Assembly (NCBI GenBank): GCA_900319925.1
Contig: ONQE01000026.1
Coordinates: 1-57,924, forward strand
Direction of reading: 5' to 3'
From: an uncultured Bacteroidales bacterium
Lineage (GTDB): Bacteria > Bacteroidota > Bacteroidia > Bacteroidales > WCHB1-69
DNA length: 57,924 nt
Position 1 is the first letter of the stretch, and the number at the start of each line of letters is the position of its first letter. This document shows positions 1-7,286 of this stretch, piece after piece. The notes beneath the pieces are model-generated. The model was given only the letters and a program-made list of their open reading frames with translations, ran no database searches and had not been told where the DNA came from. The translations under genes and the position numbers were made by a program.

Positions 1-129
1 GTAGAGGTAGTCCCCCTGCTCACAAACAGGATCCTTCCCGCAAGAGATCATGGCTAATCCGATGACCGCAAAGAAAGCCACCACGATAACGTCTAACAAT
101 CTATTACGTTCAATGATAGTCATCATCAT
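1..129 (-). CDS. Lipoprotein, N-terminal part only (runs off the window)
   Basis: The minus strand opens with three consecutive ATG codons at 129-121 and stays open for 43 codons to the window edge. The peptide has a hydrophobic signal segment followed by a lipobox-like GLAMISC, so Cys30 is the likely lipidated residue and the product would sit in the inner or outer membrane. It lies 26 bp downstream of the FGE-like/barrel gene on the same strand, so the two may be co-transcribed. The mature part is too short to name a family. Confidence 0.6.
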   Translation of the reverse strand, partial: MMMTIIERNRLLDVIVVAFFAVIGLAMISCGKDPVCEQGDYLY

Positions 130-130
130 A

Positions 131-178
131 CAAATCACAAATCACAATTCACAATTCACAAATCACAAATCACAAATC
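131..178. repeat. Heptamer tandem repeat (CAAATCA/CAATTCA)
   Basis: About seven 7-bp units of CAAATCA or CAATTCA in a row fill the gap between two minus-strand genes and reach into the last codons of the upstream gene. The same 7-bp periodicity with other sequences recurs at 14181, 17524, 40931, 41051, 43094 and 46589. Confidence 0.75.
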
Positions 179-1355
179 CCACCCCCATCCGTACGCCCCA
201 AGCGCATCTTACATCGTTAATCGGGTTCAGGTTGTACAACATTCCGGTGGCTTCGGCGGAAAGCGCGAGATGGCGGATGTGGAACATCACGCCGAGCGAA
301 GCGGTGGGACCGTAATAGTTCCGCTTCGGGTAATAATGCCAGCCCTGGTCGCTCTCGAAATTGAGAGTGCGGTAGCTGTATCCGGCACCGATATGGAGGG
401 AGAACAGTTCAAGGGGGCGGACGACCAGCCCCAACTGGCCTTCGAGGTAGGTGGTCTTGGAAACGCCGGTGAGGACGTAATGCCCGTCCTCCTCGAAGGG
501 TGAGAAAGCCCCTCTGTAGTTGAAGTTGGTCATCGCGCTGAGGTACCAGCCGAAGCGTTTCACCGTGCCAATCTTGAACCCGAAGGACCATTGTGGCATG
601 GAGGTGTAGGCGGCATTAAGGGTGAAGAACGTGGTCAGTGGGTAGGTGTTGAGGAATGCCTTCCGTTTGGCCGCTCTTTCCTGTCGTTCGGCAGCCTTCT
701 CGGCGGCGAGGAGGGCCCGAATAGAGACCTTAGTGGTGTCGTTGGCGGTTGTTTGGGAGGGTGGGGGAGTGCTCCCCGCCATCCTGACGCTATCCTCCTT
801 GCTCCACACAGCTTCCTCATCATCATTGCCTAAGTCTAAGTAATCGTTATCAACCCCGCCATCGTAATCCATCGCCAGTCGGAATCCCGTGGAAGCATCG
901 TCGCCACCGAGGTAGAAGGAGGGGGTCACGTCCGGGAGGAAGCCCGTCTGGACGGCGCACGTCCATTCCGATTCCGTGGGGAGGCGGTAGTGCAGTTTCG
1001 TCTTCTGGTTGAGCCAGAAGATGAAAAGCTGCACCTCGTCGCGGGAGACATTGGTCACGGGCAGGTAGTCGTCGGCTTCTCCGTCCGGGTGGGTACCCAT
1101 GACCTCGTTCCAGAGCCGCCGCGTGACCTTGTGCTTGGCGATGTAGAATCCCTTGACGTGGGCAGAACTTGTTTGTGCGGTCGAAGCGTCGGTTGTGGGC
1201 GTGCAGGACGGCACAAAGCGCATCTCGACGAGAGGGTTGCTGTTGGGGGTGATGTCGTTTTGGGAATAGAGAAGAGGTCTAAAGACAATAGACAAAAGGC
1301 ACACTATCAACGTGATACAAAATGCCTGCCGTGATGCTGATAGGTTCTTTGCCAT
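156..1355 (-). CDS. FGE-sulfatase-like domain fused to C-terminal outer-membrane barrel
   Basis: The 399-aa protein starts at the ATG before AKNLSASRQ; an open frame continues upstream but overlaps the next gene and reads as shadow sequence. Residues 1-31 look like a signal peptide. Residues about 43-140 resemble the N-terminal half of formylglycine-generating/SUMF1-type domains: GFYIAKHKVTRRLWNEVMG, then LPVTNVS and RLPTESEW (124-131). The rest of that domain, including its catalytic cysteine region, is not visible; instead a low-complexity charged linker leads into about 150 residues of alternating aromatic/hydrophobic strands typical of a Bacteroidota outer-membrane beta-barrel. An enzymatic role is therefore unlikely; a surface-anchored binding or scaffold role is inferred. 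The gene is probably followed by the lipoprotein at the window edge. Confidence 0.7.
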   Translation of the reverse strand: MAKNLSASRQAFCITLIVCLLSIVFRPLLYSQNDITPNSNPLVEMRFVPSCTPTTDASTAQTSSAHVKGFYIAKHKVTRRLWNEVMGTHPDGEADDYLPVTNVSRDEVQLFIFWLNQKTKLHYRLPTESEWTCAVQTGFLPDVTPSFYLGGDDASTGFRLAMDYDGGVDNDYLDLGNDDEEAVWSKEDSVRMAGSTPPPSQTTANDTTKVSIRALLAAEKAAERQERAAKRKAFLNTYPLTTFFTLNAAYTSMPQWSFGFKIGTVKRFGWYLSAMTNFNYRGAFSPFEEDGHYVLTGVSKTTYLEGQLGLVVRPLELFSLHIGAGYSYRTLNFESDQGWHYYPKRNYYGPTASLGVMFHIRHLALSAEATGMLYNLNPINDVRCAWGVRMGVGFVICDL

Positions 1356-1381
1356 AAAGTCCGAAATGTTTTCCAAACCCG

Positions 1382-2968
1382 CTATTCTTCCACCAACCAC
1401 GTCCCCACCGTCATCGTCTCCTGCTCGAAGGCCACGCCGACTTTGACGACCTTGCGGCCTTCGGTTTCGTAGGGCAGGGCGTAGTTCTTGCTGTTGATCT
1501 GGTCGAGGGCTTCCTGTGCCGTGCCGTTCGCCTTCAGTTCGAAGACGTAGGTGGTGTCGGGCATCTCCACCACGACGTCGGTGCGGCCGCCCGCGCACTT
1601 GACCTGGGTGCGCACATAGACGTTGAGCATCGAGAAGATCAGGTACAGCGACCATTCGTAAAACCCTTCGTAGTTCTTCACCTCCGCCAACTTCTTTTGG
1701 AAGCCTTCCACGTAAGGCAGTCCGGCGAAGTAGGCCTTCATCTCCTTCAGGGCAAGGTCTATGTCGTCCTTTTTCAGGGCTTGCCACAGTTTCAGGGCGA
1801 AGCCTTTCTGCACAATGGGCCCATCAATGCCTATGTAAGTGGGCAGCAACCCTCGTGTGAAGCCTAAGCGGACCTCGTTGTTGGGGATGCCGAGGGTGTA
1901 GATGTCCGACTCGCGATCGTAACCCTTGATGGTGATATAACCGCTTTGGTAGAGTAGCGGCAGGGCGGTTTCCATGGCTTCGGTGGGACAGTCGAAGGCG
2001 TCAGACGGCTCTTCCATGCGGTCCAGTGTGGTGATGTCGGTGCGGTAGTGCTGCATCTGTCGGATGAGGAAGGTCGGGGTGGCACTCTCGAACCAGTAGT
2101 TGGCGATATCCCTCTGGTTGAAACATTTCAGCAGACTGAACGGATTGTAAATGTCGGGAGACTTTTTGGCAAAGCGGTAACCGTCGTACTGCTTTTTCAG
2201 GTTGTCGTGCATCTCCTCGGGCGTGCATTCGTACTCTTCCGCGAGCATCGCGATGTCGGGGGCCATGTCGGTGACCAGTTCCTCTTCCGTGATGCCGCAG
2301 ATGGCCGCATATTTAGAATCCATAGAGATGTTGGTGAGGTTGTTGATGGTGGAGAAGATGCTCAGCTGCGAGAATTTGGTGATGCCGGTGATGAAGCAGA
2401 AGCGGATCATCGCCTCGTTCGCCTTCAGCTGGATGAAGAACTCCTGCATCACGTCGCGGAATCCGTCCAACAATTCCGGAAGGTGGAGCTTGTCCAACAG
2501 CGGTGCGTCGTATTCGTCGATGATGACGGCCACCTGCTTGCCGGTTTGATTGTAGGCGCGATGGATGAGCCCGCTGAACATTTTTCCAGGAGAAGTCTCC
2601 ATTTCGTCCTTCCCATATATTTCGCACAGAGGCCTCAAGATCCACATCAGGGTTTCTCGCAATGCCTCGATCGAACTTTCCGCTTTTGCTATGCTCAGGT
2701 CCACATGGATGACGGGGTGTTCTTCCCACTCCGTCTCCAGATCCATAATCTTGAGTCCTTCGAAAAGCTCTTTTTGTCCTTTGAAGTAGGAGTCCAGCGT
2801 GGTGGTTAGCAGGCTCTTGCCGAACCGGCGCGGCCGGCTGAGGAAGACGAAAGGACTCTCCTTGGTGATCTTCCAGACCAAGTCTGTCTTGTCGATATAG
2901 AGGTAGTTCTCTTTTCTCAGCCTTTCAAAGGTCTGGATTCCCACGGGGTATTTGCGGACGGTGTTCAT
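1382..2968 (-). CDS. AAA-ATPase-like protein with C-terminal PD-(D/E)XK nuclease domain
   Basis: The 528-aa protein begins at MNTVRKYPVGIQTFERL; this start sits just after a -7 element at 2989-2996, and the open frame upstream lacks coding character. The N-terminus matches the AAA-ATPase_like family, with a Walker A-type SRPRRFGKS (about 44-52) and a Walker B-type IIDEYDAPLLD. The C-terminus has TYVFELKANG and the following ALDQI helix of the PDDEXK_9 nuclease family. Members are abundant and often multicopy in gut Bacteroidota; their function is not established, with links to mobile or defence functions proposed. Length and both domains look intact. Confidence 0.85.
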   Translation of the reverse strand: MNTVRKYPVGIQTFERLRKENYLYIDKTDLVWKITKESPFVFLSRPRRFGKSLLTTTLDSYFKGQKELFEGLKIMDLETEWEEHPVIHVDLSIAKAESSIEALRETLMWILRPLCEIYGKDEMETSPGKMFSGLIHRAYNQTGKQVAVIIDEYDAPLLDKLHLPELLDGFRDVMQEFFIQLKANEAMIRFCFITGITKFSQLSIFSTINNLTNISMDSKYAAICGITEEELVTDMAPDIAMLAEEYECTPEEMHDNLKKQYDGYRFAKKSPDIYNPFSLLKCFNQRDIANYWFESATPTFLIRQMQHYRTDITTLDRMEEPSDAFDCPTEAMETALPLLYQSGYITIKGYDRESDIYTLGIPNNEVRLGFTRGLLPTYIGIDGPIVQKGFALKLWQALKKDDIDLALKEMKAYFAGLPYVEGFQKKLAEVKNYEGFYEWSLYLIFSMLNVYVRTQVKCAGGRTDVVVEMPDTTYVFELKANGTAQEALDQINSKNYALPYETEGRKVVKVGVAFEQETMTVGTWLVEE

Positions 2969-2988
2969 GACGGACGGTTTTATCGCGG

Positions 2989-2996
2989 CAAAGGTA
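2989..2996 (-). promoter_or_regulatory. -7 promoter element TACCTTTG for the AAA-ATPase gene
   Basis: On the minus strand TACCTTTG fits the Bacteroidota -7 consensus TAnnTTTG and lies 20 bp upstream of the chosen ATG at 2968. Confidence 0.6.
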
Positions 2997-3132
2997 CAAA
3001 TTTTTCGTTTACGGCTTCGCGTGGCGAAAATGTCGGGCGGTATCAACCTCCCACATTGCAAGTCTTTCGCAAGCCCTTCGCAAGTAGTAGCATCGCTCTT
3101 GCGCCCTGTCAGCGTCGTACCAGGCACGTCAG

Positions 3133-3250
3133 TTCTTCGATAGTTGTTCGATACTTCTTCGATACTTCTTCGATAGTTGTTCGATAGTTCTTCGTAATTT
3201 TACGGAGAACTATCGAACAACTCACGGAGAACTCACGGAGAACTCGCGAG
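3133..3250. repeat. 11-bp phased tandem repeat with a large central palindrome
   Basis: The stretch can be written as consecutive 11-mers: five units of the form TTsTTCGATAs, then TTCTTCGTAAT, then units complementary to the first set (TTTACGGAGAA, CTATCGAACAA) and two CTCACGGAGAA units. Positions 3176-3221 form a 22-bp-arm palindrome around a TT centre with a single T-G mismatch. It lies between the AAA-ATPase gene start and the YqiA-like gene. The 11-bp step is close to one helical turn. Confidence 0.8.
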
Positions 3251-3279
3251 CCTGCGTGCTCTCTGATACGGCTCATATA

Positions 3280-3522
3280 CGGTGCAAGGGCTTGGGAACG
3301 CCTGTATTGCCATCCACAAGAGCCATGTTGAGAATCAGTTTGGCCTTTGCGATTTCGATCTGTTCCTGTTTCTCGAAGTCGATGATCTCGTTCAGGAAAA
3401 GGGCTTTTGCCGCTTTGTTGAATGTTGATGTGTTTTTGATCAAAACAGTTCGACAACAGCCGTCACTGCGGCGGGAATGCAGAAGAACTGGTATGCCTTT
3501 TTTCTTATCAACAGCGTAACGG
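3280..3522 (-). pseudogene. Possible remnant of a small coding region
   Basis: One minus-strand frame overlapping the 3' end of the YqiA-like gene reads about 80 codons without a stop and has the composition of a real protein, including FNKAAKALFLNEIIDFEKQ and EIAKAKLILNMALVDGNTG, ending at a TGA near 3280. No ATG or other plausible start is in frame before the preceding stop, and the open stretch overlaps the upstream gene's last codons. It may be a decayed gene, or a product reached by frameshifting from the gene upstream. No family is recognised. Confidence 0.3.
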
Positions 3523-4053
3523 ATGGTTCACACTGTGCACAATATGCGGCAACATCTCGGTCAATGCCCGCTTGTCAGGATGATGGCCACATTTGAACGT
3601 GTAGGTCGGGAACAACATCGAAAGTTCGTCCTTGTATGAGAACAATTCATCGTTGGTGCCAAACAGGCATGTCACATCTTCAAACAGGTAGGAGGGCATT
3701 TGATCGTGGTATTCTCTTTGGAGATAATCCTCAAGGGGTTTGTATTTTGAACCGTCATAGCCGAGTTTGGGAAGTTCTACAGATGGCCTAAAACACACGT
3801 TTATCAGAATTCTCGGAACTGGGGGGTATAGGACAAGTGCGAAAAATGCGCCCAACGAGGAGGCGACGATTCCGTCAGGTGTTTCATCATTAATGAATTT
3901 CTCCAATTGTGCTAACCCGACTTTCGGTTCCTCCTGGCTATATTCAGTGGTGACAATCTCCATATCCGAAGAGCGCAACAGCTCGCCGAGTGTTCTGGCG
4001 GTGGTGGATTTTGGACTTGACCCGAAACCGTAAATGTAAAGAATCTTATTCAT
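3508..4053 (-). CDS. YqiA/UPF0227-like alpha/beta-hydrolase
   Basis: The 181-aa protein starts MNKILYIYGFGSSPKSTTAR, the N-terminal strand and oxyanion-type loop of small YqiA/YcfP-like esterases. ASSLGAF (64-70) provides a nucleophile elbow with Ser66, and GHHPDK (His157) near the C-terminus is the likely catalytic histidine; an aspartate in the GTNDELF stretch could complete the triad. The length fits the family. It is cytoplasmic (no signal peptide) and acts on an unknown ester substrate. It follows the 218-aa gene by 39 bp on the same strand and is probably the last gene of that unit. Confidence 0.7.
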   Translation of the reverse strand: MNKILYIYGFGSSPKSTTARTLGELLRSSDMEIVTTEYSQEEPKVGLAQLEKFINDETPDGIVASSLGAFFALVLYPPVPRILINVCFRPSVELPKLGYDGSKYKPLEDYLQREYHDQMPSYLFEDVTCLFGTNDELFSYKDELSMLFPTYTFKCGHHPDKRALTEMLPHIVHSVNHPLRC

Positions 4054-4092
4054 TTTCTTGTGTGAATAAAAATATAGAATTTGGTTCCTGTC

Positions 4093-4749
4093 TTAGTCGT
4101 TGAGATACTTTTTGAAATAGGAATAGTCGAAATTGTCATCCTCCCTTAACATAGAGGGGAAGAAAATGTTCATATAGTGGGCATACATTCTGTCATACCG
4201 TTCTTGATCTGCGTAGTTGCCGTCATCGTCTATTTCTCCCCACGGAGACCCATCCATATTGTCATTAATTTCATCAAACAAATATTCTTCGATGAAAAAC
4301 AGGTCAACCTCATCATGATGAAGAATGTCATTGTAGTACACTCCATCATCCTCATACGCTTTCGCCTTGCTTAGCGTTGGCATCCCGTCAATGCATGTGG
4401 CTTGATACCAGATGCTGACATTGCTACCAGACTCGGTGGCGGTTAGTAGCAATTGCATTAGGACATTCACGTTTTTGTCTTTCGCGAGTTTGATGCAGGT
4501 GCGCCGCACATCATCGATGGATCTCCGTGTGGGTATACCGGCAGGAAGTTTTTCAGAAATCTCAAAACTGACATCATTTTTGAGTTCTAATGTGAAATTT
4601 TCCGAATAGCGGATATCGTTGTATTGTAACTTCTTAATCCGATTTTCCAGTTCTGTTTTTATCAGAATCAATTCCTTCTGAGGAAGGGTTTTCATTCTGT
4701 CATCCAGAAAAATGATCTTCCAAAAGTCAACTATGTCATGTAAAACCAT
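4093..4749 (-). CDS. Unrecognised protein, stand-alone paralogue of the glycosylase-fusion N-terminal domain
   Basis: This 218-aa acidic cytoplasmic protein is not one I recognise. It is clearly related to residues 1-225 of the protein encoded at 5349-6536: both share LHDI..WKI.FLDD.M at the start, IKTELE.RIKKLQY.D.RY about 30 residues in, a TATE.G....IW.QA segment near the middle and a D.SPW motif followed by acidic residues. It lacks the C-terminal DNA-glycosylase domain. The two genes also share a 22-bp leader just upstream of their starts. It precedes the YqiA-like gene by 39 bp and follows a 122-aa gene by 48 bp. Confidence 0.7.
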   Translation of the reverse strand: MVLHDIVDFWKIIFLDDRMKTLPQKELILIKTELENRIKKLQYNDIRYSENFTLELKNDVSFEISEKLPAGIPTRRSIDDVRRTCIKLAKDKNVNVLMQLLLTATESGSNVSIWYQATCIDGMPTLSKAKAYEDDGVYYNDILHHDEVDLFFIEEYLFDEINDNMDGSPWGEIDDDGNYADQERYDRMYAHYMNIFFPSMLREDDNFDYSYFKKYLND

Positions 4750-4761
4750 AATTGTTAGTGA

Positions 4762-4783
4762 GATTACCTGTACCTCTCAAGGT
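4762..4783 (-). promoter_or_regulatory. Conserved 22-bp leader, copy 1
   Basis: This 22-bp element lies 12 bp upstream of the ATG at 4749 and matches, with four differences, the element at 6546-6567 upstream of the glycosylase-fusion gene. On the minus strand both read ACCTTG...GTA.AGGTAATC. The position suggests a 5' UTR or promoter-proximal element. Confidence 0.45.
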
Positions 4784-4797
4784 GTTGATGCGACCAA

Positions 4798-5166
4798 CTA
4801 TGAAATGACAATATCAGTGAAATACTCATAATGTAAATCCATACAATCGTTGTAGTAAACGAGTTGTCGGGGAACATGTGTCTTGAACGGACCATGTTTC
4901 ATACAATACGCTGCTCTTGTGATACGCTCTCGCAAAGCGATGCCATTTGGATCCTTTTCCAAATAATCAACAAAAGAGTCTGCGTCAGTATAATTGAGAG
5001 ACCTTAAGATTTTGATCTCTTCTTTCTTCATCTGCTTCTCAATATTGCTGATAAAAGTGTTTTTTGTACCGTTGTCGCTAATATCCGCATCGTAGAAAAC
5101 CTCGTCTTCGGTTTCCACGATGAATGCATCTTTAAGTTTATCTATCAATTTATACTTTCCAACCAT
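4798..5166 (-). CDS. Small unrecognised protein
   Basis: The protein has 122 aa from the ATG at 5166 (MVGKYKLIDKLKDAF); a TTG three codons upstream would be the only alternative. It has no signal peptide or membrane segment. The N-terminus reads as a small beta-rich start (KLIDKLKDAFIVETEDEVF) followed by a lysine/glutamate-rich helix (EKQMKKEEIKILRSLNY). No family is recognised. It sits 48 bp upstream of the 218-aa gene on the same strand and is separated from the fusion gene by a strong hairpin at 5287-5329. Confidence 0.6.
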   Translation of the reverse strand: MVGKYKLIDKLKDAFIVETEDEVFYDADISDNGTKNTFISNIEKQMKKEEIKILRSLNYTDADSFVDYLEKDPNGIALRERITRAAYCMKHGPFKTHVPRQLVYYNDCMDLHYEYFTDIVIS

Positions 5167-5286
5167 AATATTCAAAGGACTTCTATGTTAAACAATTCAA
5201 TCGTTTCATTATGCCTTTGCGAAGTCCGTTAGACAAAAACACGATGATGACGATACACTGACAGTACTTTTTTTCTATGTCGGCTG

Positions 5287-5329
5287 ATTTTGAAAAAGTG
5301 GGGCTTTCGAGACCCCACTTTTTCAAAAT
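5287..5329. terminator. Perfect 17-bp hairpin terminator
   Basis: ATTTTGAAAAAGTGGGG and its exact complement enclose a 9-base loop; A- and T-rich arms make it work in either direction. It lies 20 bp past the stop of the glycosylase-fusion gene. Confidence 0.85.
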
Positions 5330-5348
5330 GACAAACGGTTTAGTTGTC

Positions 5349-6536
5349 CTATTTTTTGAAGCCAAGCGCTTCCTTCCATCCTTCCAATTTTTTCTCGAAG
5401 GACATCGGATAGGCGTTGCTTGTGGAGGGAGCGGTCGCACACTTCTTTTCAATCTTGAAATGCTCTTCAAAATCCTTGAATGTTTTCTTGCCGTTGAACA
5501 CGAGAAGATCAATGGTTTGATGCTCATTCAGGAACCCTTCGAGGTTATTGTAAACCACATTCTTCATATTCTTGTCCGCAGATCCCTCGCGCTCGCACTG
5601 ATGCGCAAGATCCCACACGGCCACCTTGTTGGCTTTCAGGCATTCCTCCTTCTCATTGTAGTTTTGGAACTTTTTGCCCTTATTGTAGATTTGTTCCATG
5701 AATTTCCAGAAGCTGTTGGTGTGGGAAGCATAATATTCGCCGGTTTCGAGGGATTTGTTTCCGGGCATAGTGCCGAGAATGAGAATCTTAGGCTCATCGC
5801 CAACCAATGGATTCAGGCCTGTTATTTCATTACCGATGATTATTTCCGTCTTTTCCTCCGTCACTTCTTCCGTATATTTCTTGGGAATATATTGCTGGAA
5901 AGAAGCAGACAGTTCGTCTAACCACAAATCATAGAAGAATGCCTTTGCTGTGTAAGCAAAACACTTGTTATACAGCTTCTCTGCATCTTCGGTCAACTCA
6001 TTGTCTTCATCCTTCTCCCATGGGGATTCGTCAAAATTGTCCATTAACGTGTCCCACAAGTATTCTTGGATTTCCTCCTCATTAGTCTCATTTTCAAAAT
6101 CTATATCTGTAAAGAATTCACCGTCAATATTTTCGTACACTTTGGCATCCGCTTCTGATGTTTGTCCGAAAAGGACGGCTGCTTGCATCCAAATAATCAA
6201 TTCTTTACCATACTCGGTAGCCGTATTGAAGATTTGCACCATAACATTCAAATGATTTTCGAGTGCATAATTTTGGCACAACTCCAAAATATCCTTTTGC
6301 GCTTTTGGGAAAGGAGAACCTTCGGGGATGGAATATTGCTCACCCCAAAGGTGCTCATCTGTGTCATAATAACTTAATTTAAAATCATCCGCATAACGAA
6401 GATCACCATATTGGAGCTTTTTGATTCGCTCTTCCAATTCTGTTTTTATCCTGAAACGCCTCTCTTTGGGGATTATATTCATTTTGTCGTCCAAAAAAAG
6501 GATTTTCCATTCATCACAAATATCATGTAAAGCCAT
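5349..6536 (-). CDS. Unknown domain fused to a UDG-superfamily (hypoxanthine/uracil) DNA glycosylase
   Basis: The 395-aa protein has two parts. Residues about 1-225 are an unrecognised acidic domain, shared with the stand-alone protein at 4093-4749. Residues about 232-395 fit the family-6 DNA-deoxyinosine/hypoxanthine glycosylases: LILGTMPGNKS (about 252-262), ASHTNSFWKFM (about 268-278) with an Asn in the usual catalytic place, and APSTSNAYPMSFEKKLEGW (about 373-391) matching the C-terminal substrate-loop motif. Such enzymes excise deaminated purines or uracil to start base-excision repair. The single-domain enzyme is usually about 160-170 aa, so the N-terminal extension is unusual. The start is the ATG that keeps the MALHDI motif aligned with its paralogue. 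Confidence 0.75.
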   Translation of the reverse strand: MALHDICDEWKILFLDDKMNIIPKERRFRIKTELEERIKKLQYGDLRYADDFKLSYYDTDEHLWGEQYSIPEGSPFPKAQKDILELCQNYALENHLNVMVQIFNTATEYGKELIIWMQAAVLFGQTSEADAKVYENIDGEFFTDIDFENETNEEEIQEYLWDTLMDNFDESPWEKDEDNELTEDAEKLYNKCFAYTAKAFFYDLWLDELSASFQQYIPKKYTEEVTEEKTEIIIGNEITGLNPLVGDEPKILILGTMPGNKSLETGEYYASHTNSFWKFMEQIYNKGKKFQNYNEKEECLKANKVAVWDLAHQCEREGSADKNMKNVVYNNLEGFLNEHQTIDLLVFNGKKTFKDFEEHFKIEKKCATAPSTSNAYPMSFEKKLEGWKEALGFKK

Positions 6537-6545
6537 ATCTTACGC

Positions 6546-6567
6546 GATTACCTATACATCGCAAGGT
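6546..6567 (-). promoter_or_regulatory. Conserved 22-bp leader, copy 2
   Basis: This copy lies 9 bp upstream of the ATG at 6536 and matches the element at 4762-4783 except at four positions. Co-duplication with the coding domain or a shared regulatory role are both possible. Confidence 0.45.
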
Positions 6568-6643
6568 TCTAAATAATAGGATCCATATATGAACTATAGT
6601 GATCACCAGCAGGAACCCTTTAACCGGTGCCACAGTTTTTGCT

Positions 6644-6871
6644 CTATTCTTCTGTCAATTCAATGTTTGTTGAAGAGCGGATGAGGATAGACTGCTCTGC
6701 AGGAATGATGCAGACAGGAAGCAGGTGTCCGTTTGTGCGCTCACAGATTCGATATAGGTTATGCTTCAGCACCACAACCATCTCTGTTTTTGAATCCGTT
6801 GTTCCGAAGAAGCGTGTGTATTGCCTGTCCGTCACCTTCACTCCGTCTGCAAATGTTTCTATGATGACCAT
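6644..6871 (-). CDS. Small unrecognised protein
   Basis: A 75-aa frame from an ATG reads like a compact beta-rich protein (MVIIETFADGVKVTDRQYTR, then TEMVVVLKHNLYRICERTNG), with no signal peptide or membrane segment. It sits between two other small genes on the minus strand, 107 bp ahead of the fusion gene. I recognise no family; the opposite-strand frame over the same bases looks less protein-like. Confidence 0.45.
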   Translation of the reverse strand: MVIIETFADGVKVTDRQYTRFFGTTDSKTEMVVVLKHNLYRICERTNGHLLPVCIIPAEQSILIRSSTNIELTEE

Positions 6872-6971
6872 CCGAATAAATACTGTTTATTGGTATTAGA
6901 CTGTTATTACATATTATGGCATAAATATACGCCACAACAGAGTGTTTTTAACAAACCCAAAAAACAGGAGA

Positions 6972-7172
6972 CTATTTGTCTTTGTTGATAAAATCGATGA
7001 GCTTGTTTCCGAACTGACGGACAGTCCACTCCTTGTCGTATTCGAAGCCGACCTTTGCCGCTATTTCACGAAGAGCCGCCGTAGAGTTGTCATAAATGCG
7101 ATAGACCACGATGCTTCCGCTTTCTTCCTTTTGGATGATGTATTCACCCGAAATTGCTGATTTTGCTGCCAT
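6972..7172 (-). CDS. Small conserved-looking cytoplasmic protein (66 aa)
   Basis: I chose the ATG at 7172 (MAAKSAISGEYIIQKEE) because the open frame upstream of it runs through a promoter-containing repeat. The protein has a short beta-hairpin start (EYIIQKEESGSIVVYRIYD) followed by helices (STAALREIAAKVGF, RQFGNKLIDFINKDK). It resembles a class of short Bacteroidota proteins of unknown function, but I cannot name the family. Its promoter region (7194-7283) is a near-identical copy of the one upstream of the FISUMP gene at 7523-11602. Confidence 0.65.
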   Translation of the reverse strand: MAAKSAISGEYIIQKEESGSIVVYRIYDNSTAALREIAAKVGFEYDKEWTVRQFGNKLIDFINKDK

Positions 7173-7232
7173 AACTGTATGTTTTAAATTATTAAGAACG
7201 CCGTGAAATCCCTCTTCGGTGATTTCACAGCG

Positions 7233-7240
7233 CAAAAATA
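7233..7240 (-). promoter_or_regulatory. -7 promoter element TATTTTTG (cassette copy 1)
   Basis: Exact TAnnTTTG match on the minus strand, 60 bp upstream of the 66-aa gene; 23 bp separate it from the direct repeat at 7264-7281. Confidence 0.6.
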
Positions 7241-7263
7241 ATATGTTAACCGATTGGCGGCTT

Positions 7264-7281
7264 GGTCCGAATTGGTCCGAA
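7264..7281 (-). promoter_or_regulatory. Direct-repeat operator TTCGGACC-AA-TTCGGACC, copy 1
   Basis: Two TTCGGACC octamers are separated by AA (plus strand GGTCCGAATTGGTCCGAA). The same element lies at 11821-11838 and 14044-14061, each 22-23 bp upstream of a -7 box, which fits an activator or alternative-sigma site. Confidence 0.6.
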
Positions 7282-7286
7282 TTTAC

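Larger units (their letters stand above)
7194..7283 (-). repeat. 90-bp promoter/leader cassette, copy 1
   Basis: Ninety bases are nearly identical to 11751-11840, with only a few differences in the middle. Read on the minus strand the cassette has, in order, the direct repeat TTCGGACCAATTCGGACC, a -7 box TATTTTTG, and a hairpin with arms GTGAAATC/GATTTCAC at the start of the transcript. It lies immediately upstream of the 66-aa gene. Confidence 0.8.

Noticed and set aside
1356-1787. N-terminal extension of the FGE-like/barrel protein by 144 codons
   Set aside because: It overlaps the 3' end of the AAA-ATPase gene in another frame and is rich in Arg/Gly without structure, the mark of a shadow frame.
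2969-3127. N-terminal extension of the AAA-ATPase by 53 codons
   Set aside because: It contains the -7 promoter box, and family members begin at the MNTVRKYPVGIQ-like segment.
3109-3456. Open frame with a repeated YRTTIEE motif (minus strand)
   Set aside because: The amino-acid repeat is a by-product of the 11-bp DNA repeat (33 bases = 11 codons); the rest of the frame lacks protein character.
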